Notes under the pieces: model-generated
Told to the model about the DNA's origin: nothing
Databases searched by the model: none
Seen by the model: the letters and a program-made list of their open reading frames with translations, nothing else
Translations under genes and position numbers: made by a program
Shown here: one piece after another, positions 56,456 through 64,000 of the stretch
Layout: each line of letters begins with the position of its first letter
How positions within the stretch are numbered: position 1 is the stretch's first letter
Source: Angiostrongylus vasorum
Lineage: Eukaryota > Nematoda > Chromadorea > Rhabditida > Metastrongylidae
Assembly (NCBI GenBank): GCA_018806985.1
Contig: JADANN010000467.1
Location: 1,148,501 to 1,212,500 of the forward strand
Direction: 5' to 3'
Length of the DNA: 64,000 nt

Positions 56456-56850
56456 TCGAATTCTCTAGATAGGCCCTTCTTAAACAACATTTAACATCCG
56501 TACTTATATTGTTTAAATTGCAGGGTAGTATGAGCTGCACCTTATTATCGCTAGAATTATCGCTTGGGGGCGTGGTTCTTCCTCTGAGCCTATCCCGAGA
56601 AGCTTCCACCGATTCGTAACCATTGAAGATGGCTATTTATCGCGCGCCAATTTCAGAGATTCTTCATCTTGTTCCCTTCCTGTGCACACACTAGTGGCTG
56701 TTCGAGACATATTTCTTAGAAGCGAGCTTTTTGTGTGAGAAGGGGAGAAGAGGAGCGAAGTACCAGCATGTTTTTGTCAGTGCTTTTTCGTTACCATTTC
56801 GTGATGTAACCGTTTTTGGACAGATTTACTTTAACGTTCATAAAAAATAC

Positions 56851-58523
56851 GGAATGTAATCACTAGTCTTTGTTGACTGCAGACGTCCCGGTGCTCATAG
56901 GCCTCGATTCTGGGTGTACCAATTTCCTCATCCAGGATCGAGGGTCGAAGCTGGTACCTTGCTGGTATTGAACGGCATCGCTACTACTGGAACAATTACG
57001 CACTAGCTATCGAATGGTTACAAAAATGCAGCAGCAGAAAACTGTATGCGGCAAAACAGGCGCTTAAAAAATTGAGTCATTCATGATGCACTTAGCCCAG
57101 TTTGCCAGTTAACGCGTAGACCATACATGATTTACCTCATCGCAAAGATTATAACAAGGCATCAACGCAACCTTATTTTGCAAAAGCGACTACTATACGT
57201 CTGGAATTTCGCTTCTCTTCCACGGCAGAAGACATTTCATTAGATGAATACTGCTTATTCTTGAGAAGATTTGGGAACCTAGCTGGAATGTCTTTATCAA
57301 TTCTTCGCGTCCAACGTATTTAAAGTGGTTGGGTCAGCTTTTCTTTTAAACTGCTAGGGCTTTGTTTACTATTGAATTCCACTCAGGGAAAGTTTGTATC
57401 CTTACGAGTAGACGCTTGCCGAGACATCGGTTGTTTTTTGGCATTGGTTCACTCTTGGCTTTGTAATTCTAGATGAAAATATTATTAATATAACTGTTCA
57501 AGATGGATTTTCATATTTACGCTACAAACTTCAAGTTCGAAAGGCGGCTTCTACGACGAGAACCAAATTTGTCTTTGGATTAGCCGGTGTTAGAGGCAGT
57601 AGAAGTGGAAGCGTTGACTTTAATTACGTCATTGCGTTGAATTTCGCCTAAGCTATCATCAAAATAAGGTGGCCAACAAAACCAGGCCATTAGCCGAACG
57701 GATTTAACTCGTGGACAAGAATGGCGGTAGTGGATTTTTTGTCCTCCGTCCTATGGCCAACATTATTTCAGTTTACATCGACTTCCACATGTAAGTGAAG
57801 TTGTGTGGGACTATTATATGCAAGAAATGAAAGGCTGTTCAACTGTTTTACACACGGAAACGTCCAAGAATGCAGTCAAAGCTAAAAAAGAGGTGAGCAA
57901 CGGTTTCAACCTCGAAGAGAACGCCTTTATTCTCGACACGAATCCGAAGTTCGCTGGTCGGCTGCTTCATCAAGATCAGTTGGAACGGCTCGCATAGGCG
58001 GTGTCTCATTAGCCTCCAGTCACTATATGGAAATACTATGGTCTACTTCATTAACGCAACTACAATCAGTAGTCTCACAAAAATTCTCATTTCGACACAA
58101 CTACGGTTGCAATGCTTTTGCTGGGTTCAAATTACGGATCTTTACTATGTAAAGGCTCATGTCCCAGTTATATTGGCATGATTGCACTTATGTGGATTTT
58201 ATTCGCCAAATCGACATGCCCAGTTGAGTAAGATCTAATCAAACGCTTCTCATTAGGCCCTTTGGTTATTAGTAAGAGGAATTCTACAGATAATAAACCG
58301 GAATCTATTGCACGAGATGAGGCTCCCCCATAAGTAGGATGCCCTACTTTACCAGAGTTTAGTAAGTGCTTAGAGCCCTTAATAGATGAAGCACGCAACC
58401 ATGTGATTAGCTGCGACCTGAACATCTTTCGTGTACGACAGCGGTTCGTGAACAAACAAAAGACAACCAAATTTATTTCTGTGTCATAATTGAGAGAAAA
58501 ATCGTAAGAAAGACTTATAATGC
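56851..58523. other. No clear gene; scraps of retroelement
   Basis: ADVPVLIGLDSGCTNFLIQD is readable at about 56880-56945 and weakly resembles an LTR-retrotransposon protease region. GGCATTGGTTCACTCTTGGC near 57438 matches R4. An open frame at 57803-57997 has no recognised domain. Confidence 0.25.
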
Positions 58524-59136
58524 TCATAAACGGACAATTTCTAGATCTTTCCGAGTTTTAGAAAGCTCAAAATCCCCGAGGTTGAGGAATTTGATAGGTT
58601 CTGATCCGGTTGTGACAAACTCCGTAGGGACCTTCACGCTGAATGTGCGATAGCACGTCTAAACATCAAACATTAAGGAGTTCTATTTGGTAAAGGACCA
58701 TATTTCTGTGGGAATCTATCGATATGAAGAACTAAATGATAAAAAACTACTTTCCTCTCTCCAAAATTGAACTGAAGCATTAAAAAAGCGTAGAGCCTTA
58801 CGTGGCATTTGTGGTAAATTTGCGATACGGGTTCTATACTACGGTATCGCCTTTTATACCGGTGACGTTAAAGCGGCCATACACATTTGCCACGCCTTCG
58901 CCCATTTGCTTAAAAAAGAACTTAAACAATCGCTTTCTTCATAAGATGACTTTAAATTCAAATAACTGGGATGCTTACGTGTGACATTATCGTAGAGGCT
59001 TAACGATAACATCAGAGGGATATTTTCACTTGCAGAGAAAGTGACCTGCAGTTCCAACGGAGTATACGGTGTCGAGGATTCCAGAGAAGCAGTAGACTGT
59101 CGCAGCTGGAAATAACAGAAGAAGAACTAAGTTCAT
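58524..59136 (-). pseudogene. Transthyretin-like protein, copy 2, decayed
   Basis: Paralogue of the gene at 50243-50880 with the same three-exon layout: 59136-58979, 58920-58802 and 58658-58524. ATG at 59136 follows a GTTTTAG acceptor by one base. The signal peptide is MNLVLLLLFPAATVYC, then YSVGTAGHFLC. Further fragments are LYDNVT, KQMGEGVANVYGRFNVTG, and an intact last exon TCYRTFSVKVPTEFVTTGSE with EPIKFLNLGDFELSKT and a TGA at 58526-58524. Lesions are a TGA soon after the first Cys, an extra base before LYD, an extra T in a T-run at the start of exon 2, and a TAG near its end. The second donor is a normal GTAAGG here. More decayed than copy 1. Confidence 0.75.
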
Positions 59137-60475
59137 TCTAAAACAAAATTCCTACTGAGTGATTCTGTTATGGCGGCTTAGGAGGCGCCAGTTTAACATC
59201 ATAAATAATTAAAAAAAATCGAACCAAATTAAGATATATGGCGGAAACAACTGTACCAAGGCATTTTCCCTTGTAGTGTTCTCGCAGAAAGCAAAATATA
59301 TGACTGATTTGAAGAAGCAAACAGCGCGTTCTTTGTGGAGTGTCAACATTGGCGCAGGAAATTGCCGTAAATGCTTTTCAAAGTACCACGACGTCCTATT
59401 GCTTGTAGTAAGAAATCCGTTCATTTCGTGCTTTTCAAGATATGGTCATAGAAAAACTGTTGTTTTCTAGATAAAGTTAGACGTTGGAATGTTCAGCTCG
59501 GTGGCATGCGATATTTGAATTTTTTCTTCTCATGGAAATGAGAGCTGATAATGAAGAAATTCTGCATCCATGTGGGGGTGATGTTCGCTTTCCACTTTTT
59601 TTCACCAAGTTGATCTATGTGGAGTCTGAGCTTTCCGTTATGGAATTGCTCCACCTTTAAGAACAGACAACGCCCGCATATATTAATAAATTTTTCTGCC
59701 GGGTGGATCCAACGTGTTTTAGATGGTCTTCATAACACATAACACTCCAGATGCACTGTATGCCATGGATACATGGAGGGGAAAAGTCCATGAAGTGTCT
59801 TGCAACCAATGCACCTCTCTTGGGTGGTTTGCTCTGCCCGCGTAGGGTTTTTTTGTCGCACATGCTTTGTTCAAATAGCAGCTTATCTAACATAAAACTG
59901 TAAAATGTAAAAAGTGGCTCATAAAAAGCTATTCTCTTCCTCTAGTAATTTAGAAAAAAACTTTTTTCGAGCAAGTCCGCTAACTGATAATTTGACGAGT
60001 AGTCAAATCACATTTGGTCGTTATTTTACCATACCGACTGGGGTGGCTATAAATATAGAGGAATAGCCTCAACATAGGCCGCAAAAAACTTCCTAGTGCT
60101 GACGGATCATAGCAGCATCAAGTAAATAGTACCCTACATATCGTACATACCCATAGAGCAAAATCTCTACTATAATTCTGCCATTTTTAAACCCCTCAAA
60201 CTTCTCGTTATTTAAATATTACCGTCCATATGTCGAAAAAACCAGCAGATCCGCAGCGCAAATTTCCACAATGGTTGTCATGTGTTGTTCTGAAGGATGA
60301 TCTTACGTTACATTGACGACTCACTGGTGATACCCAAATACTTCCGAATTCCTCGATGATGACGAGTTGTTAAAGAATTTGGGCGTCGAGACATTAATTG
60401 GATGACTGACTCTTTTAGGTGGTCGATACGGAGATTTTGGCAAGCATTTCAACGATGATAATGGCATTCCTTGAT

Positions 60476-60708
60476 CGATAAGCTAACAAGAAAATAAAAC
60501 AGAAGTTTATTGGGCTAATGTCTCCACGTATTCGTCTTCCTTAGAGCCGATAAAGAAGAAGATCTGACTCTATGCGACGACGAAGACACCATGACGAGAA
60601 CGCGAACAACTGTGGGCATCGACTCTGATCATCGGTCTTGAAGAAGGCGAAGACATCTAAACGTCAGCGGAATAAACTTGTTCATCAACCATGTGTTAGC
60701 CTATCGAT
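60476..60708. repeat. Palindromic pseudo-LTR-B pair
   Basis: Left arm starts CGATAAGCTAACAAG and has TTTATTGGGCTAATG and CGTATTCGTCTTCC. Right arm has GAAGAAGGCGAAGACATC, AAACGTCAGCGGAATAAAC and ends GTGTTAGCCTATCG. A hammerhead-like motif (CTTGAAGA...AAACGTCAGC) lies at 60634-60669. About 230 bp with no coding sequence. Confidence 0.7.
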
Positions 60709-60870
60709 GAAAGTGCACATGTTGATTAATCATACTGAGGTTAAAGGGAAGTCGATTTCTGAAGTATCACTAGGCTGTGCGCCATCTGGTGATGATGGTT
60801 TTCGAGGAGAAGAAGGCAATTGTTGATGAGTATTTGTTGAACTCCAGGTGTGAGGTCATTAGACGCTGGC

Positions 60871-60880
60871 TTTTATAGAA
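60871..60880 (-). promoter_or_regulatory. TATA box upstream of TTL copy 2
   Basis: Minus strand TTCTATAAAA, in a segment conserved with the upstream region of copy 1. About 1.7 kb before the ATG, so either there is a long outron or an untranslated first exon. Confidence 0.35.
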
Positions 60881-61079
60881 GACAAGATTCTTGCAAAAAA
60901 ACTTCTTAATAAAAGGAAAGGTACTGTAAGGTGTGAAATAACCAAACAAAAAGCCCTAAAATTTGGAGAAATTGTAGCGAAGAATATATGTCACCCTAAT
61001 GACATATCTCATGTTTTGGAAACATTGTAAAGTATTTGCACATGAAAGTTATCGTTTCCTAGTCTCAGTGGACGCTTGG

Positions 61080-61611
61080 ACGAAGAGAACAACACATTTG
61101 AGGCCAACAATCTGTACAGATGGCGTTCATGAGTGTAAGAGAGGAACGTATTAGGGAAATTACGAATGCGAATTTACTATAGCTTAGGCTTTATCGATAC
61201 AGCGAGAATAGGAATTCTCGAATGAAAAGATGAAGCTATGACGACTTCTGAAGCAATGCGGTGGTGCACAGCAGAGTACTGTCTTCAGCCAATTCATCAC
61301 CACTGTGGACACCGAGTTCAGCCTCTGGAATGCAAAACTGGATTCAGTGCAGAGAAAAGATTAGTAAGGCTTCTATCATTCGCTCTCAACTTTACAACAG
61401 CAATAGGACCGGTCTACTCTGCAAATTTTGCTGTTCTGCCCCCTTTACATTAAGAAAAAATGCTGCTAAAATACATGGAAGTACTTTGTCATTTTCAATC
61501 TTTTTTATTAGCAGGAAACGTCAATGAAGAGACAAATTATCAAGATTTGATTCATCAAAAATTGAGTTGTGGCAGAAATTGACATTTCCGATATTGGCCC
61601 ATAAAGGATAA
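61080..61611. other. No gene recognised
   Basis: AT-rich spacer; nothing recognised. Confidence 0.4.
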
Positions 61612-61889
61612 AAAAAGGGTAAAGCTCTCAGCGTTGATCAATCCCTTAGGGAAGCGCCATGCATTCGACTTCATCAAGCATCGTTTGGAGGTGATTGAAT
61701 GCGTATCTGGCCTTTACGATGACCAGCGGTGGCCTACCGATGTATTGAACTAGTGCTGTTATCTTCGCAGGCAAGTTTGGCACCAAATTGCCGACCTCGG
61801 AGGGATGGACGGCTTGGTGGGCCATGAGGGCGGAGATCCATTCCACGTATGTGTTGCAGGGCGCCTCCGACCACTGCGCCACACGCGAT
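61612..61889 (-). mobile_element. SINE-A copy
   Basis: Minus strand: head CGTGTGGCGCAGTGGTCGGA near 61885, GTGGAATGGATCTCCGCCC, CAAACTTGCCTGCGAAGAT, ATACGCATTCAATCACCTCC, GGATTGATCAACGCTGAG and CTTTACCC tail. Confidence 0.85.
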
Positions 61890-62154
61890 TTCGACTGCTT
61901 CAGGATGCATTCCCATCATGGCGACTAGGTCGTGTTAGATTGCGATGGTTCAACAACCATCCTGTATACGGCCACCGAGTGGGATACTTCATTTATGCAG
62001 TGCTTCACCTGCAGTGAATTCCACTTGATGCAAATACAAAACCCCACATCGCATGAATGAACAGCTGCTGTAGAAATCACAATACTCTTCCTTTATTTGC
62101 TGCCTTTTCTCATTTTCATACTGAGCATCTTGTGAAATACAAGCACAAGGTGCT

Positions 62155-62425
62155 GAAACATAAAAAAAACTCGGAACCTCAAAAGGGCTTCAAACCAGCG
62201 GTTACTCTTCTAGGGGATCATTCCCGTTGACAGATGATTACTAATAGAATCAATGGGACAAAAACATGGCTGAGAGAAAGGCAAAGCAAGAGTGTAGTAC
62301 ATAGCACATGAACCCCCAGTAGGATGATAGATGGGCTCGATGCTGACCTGAGGACTGGAAATATGGCATTTCTGAAAAGGCAAAAGCACTGGAACATTAA
62401 CTACTATAAATGTTAATGTAATGAA
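62155..62425 (+). mobile_element. SINE-C subfamily copy, partly folded back
   Basis: GGAACCTCAAAAGGGCTTC is inverted. The forward part starts TTCCCGTTGACAGATGATTAC with TGGCTGAGAGAAAGGCAAAGC and a diverged body. Confidence 0.45.
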
Positions 62426-63229
62426 CTCGTAGAGGTTCATCATTACAACAAAATATCGTTTCCAATGCTATTCGTCCAAGATGACATAGATCTACTTTGT
62501 CTCTGGAAGAGACAAATGCAGACGATAACGATATCATTATGTACTGAAGAGTTTGTTCAAGAACTAACAGCAGCGAACAGCGTAATAGTAAAAACGTCTA
62601 TGAATGTAGTGGAATGAAACATCCTTCGTTAGGTGGAAGACGAACATCGATTGTAGAAGCACAAGTCGCTTGATTCCCAGATCCCAGTAAGACCGAGAAT
62701 CTTGAACATTGGCAATACCGAACACCGTGCCTCAAAAAAAATTACCATCAAACTGTCCTCGTCCTGCACGTTATTCTATTTTTCCCTACATTGGCTCTCT
62801 CTCCACAATTCCATTCCGAGAACAAATTCGGTTAAGTGTGGCGCTCGTGATATTGACTGTCATAGATTTTTTAGGCACATTCGGTACCCTATAAGAATCA
62901 TTTACCTGGAATGAATTTACGCAGTTCCACAACTGTTCAGTGTCGACACTACAAAGATATATTCTACGCTTCGTTTCTTCGATCATCGAACATTCTTTCG
63001 TAATGTTTTGAAAACTTCTACTGCAATTGTTTAGCTTGGCGACTCTGTTCTTTTTGTGTGATCGTTAAGCTACAGCTCATCTTCAATTTCTTAAGATGAT
63101 CATTGTGTCGAATATTTTGCTTTTTCGGCGAACTGAGAATGCTGCGAAAATGTCAAGCACTTGGATACGTGGGCGGCCAGTTTTTAGAAGCAATGTAGAG
63201 CCCAGCACATTTTCTATTCTCTTCTTTGC
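62426..63229. other. No gene recognised
   Basis: AT-rich spacer; nothing recognised. Confidence 0.4.
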
Positions 63230-64000
63230 CATGCAGTCGTTCGCCCACCAAGGTGGTTTGCTCCGAGCTTAGTGGTGGGCGCGAATCTCACCCCGTAGTA
63301 TGTAAAACAACCACAGCTACGACTTGTTTATCTTCGCACCACAGATTTTTCGTCAATTGGGTCCGTTTCGGTTGATGTGTAGTCCGATCGTCTTCCCAGC
63401 TTTGTTCAGCTCGTTGATCATCGTCTCTTTTTTCGTTCATACTTCTTTAGAAGGTGGCAATTTCACCGGCGAAATGAGGATTTGATTCGAATTCTCTATC
63501 AATACGTATACCTTCCTCATCCCAATCGAGTGATTGCACTGTACACTGCGGTGCAGCACTGAATTGCTTTCACAACAGACAGCTTTTTCACATTCCAGAA
63601 AAGTTAAGACTAGGAGCAAGTGGTATTCCCGACAAACTTCAGTGACCCTGAACACAGCTTAGATACGGTCCCTGCAAGAAAATTCCTGCCGACATCCTTT
63701 TAGCTCAGCTTATATCTCCTCATTCAATGTTCTCGACATGCGTAAGAGGATAACCTTCGTGAAGAGCTTGTAGACTACACTTAACAAACATATTGGACAA
63801 CATTTACGAAAATCCCTTCGGTAACCTTACTTGAGTAGGATGATCGTTCAAGACCTTCTTCACTGGACTGGGGTTTTCCCCCTTTGAAAGTGGGATGTCA
63901 TATGAGTCACAAGAAGTCCATGTAGATTGTGGCTTCCAGATTCAAGAAAGTCGGCGGTGATGTTATTGAGTTCTGGCGCTGAACCATTTCTCACGGTTTC
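63230..64000 (-). pseudogene. RTE-type LINE, second subfamily, runs off the window
   Basis: Minus-strand copy of the same lineage as 52.3-53.9 kb. The 3' untranslated part at 63240-63330 joins directly to the region before motif C, so the C-terminal third is deleted. Motif C is mutated (HFAGEIATF where RFADDIVIF is expected). Upstream sequence to 64000 matches 53300-53760 of the other copy (e.g. ACTTCAGTGACCCTGAACAC region). Dead. Confidence 0.75.

Larger units (their letters stand above)
54835..56850 (-). pseudogene. PLE-3 remnant broken by four retroposons
   Basis: Minus-strand Penelope-like element. 54835-54930 is a pseudo-LTR with a good hammerhead-like motif. 55260-55560 aligns with the endonuclease C-terminal part of PLE-2 (ATCCAGAATGCTTCGAATTT against TTCGAAATGCTTCGAGACG, and GCCTAGTAGGCTGTTC). 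56460-56850 aligns with the region after the RT in PLE-1 and PLE-2 (AGGCCCTTCTTAAACAAC, CCATTGAAGATGGCTATTTA, GTGGCTGTTCGAGACAT). SINE-A, SINE-B and two SINE-C copies separate these pieces. The GIY core is lost. Confidence 0.65.

Overview
The window is eukaryotic and almost certainly nematode, most likely a strongylid (clade V) worm. Host exons are short and use TTTCAG-type acceptors, and at least one family of host genes is nematode-specific (transthyretin-like). The rest is repeat-rich intergenic and intronic DNA, with RTE and Penelope-like retroelements, mariner relics and three or four short retroposon families. There are no bacterial-style genes, operons or CRISPR arrays.

Host genes. At the left end (789-2715, + strand) are the last four exons of an ABCG half-transporter whose ATP-binding part lies outside the window. 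At 18538-18758 (-) is the terminal exon of a membrane protein that may be PGAP2/FRAG1-like. At 50243-50880 and 58524-59136 (both -) are two paralogous transthyretin-like genes. Each has a signal peptide, three exons and a conserved TATA-containing upstream region, and both have frame lesions.

Mobile DNA. Penelope-like elements (PLEs) occur at 8.2-9.8, 16.5-17.7 and 54.8-56.9 kb. Their pseudo-LTRs carry a motif matching the hammerhead ribozyme core. Palindromic pseudo-LTR pairs with no coding interior stand alone at 1-352, 35.25-35.94 and 60.48-60.71 kb. Decayed RTE LINEs lie at 11.5-14.3, 16.0-16.2, 21.2-22.3, 43.4-44.6, 52.3-53.9 and 63.2-64.0 kb. A dead mariner with a D,D34D arrangement is at 32-33 kb.

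Short retroposons. I name these locally: SINE-A (tRNA-type head, about 290 bp), SINE-B (a second tRNA-like-headed family), SINE-C (about 400 bp, often folded back on itself) and R4 (about 380 bp, no obvious Pol III head, CAAGTAT-type tail). Several copies keep 10-15 bp target-site duplications, which gives a relative insertion order: SINE-A entered existing SINE-C, PLE and pseudo-LTR copies.

Most reading frames of 60-130 codons in the remaining sequence are chance or repeat-derived. Stretches where I see nothing are listed as such. All family assignments come from reading the sequence; none was checked by a database search.
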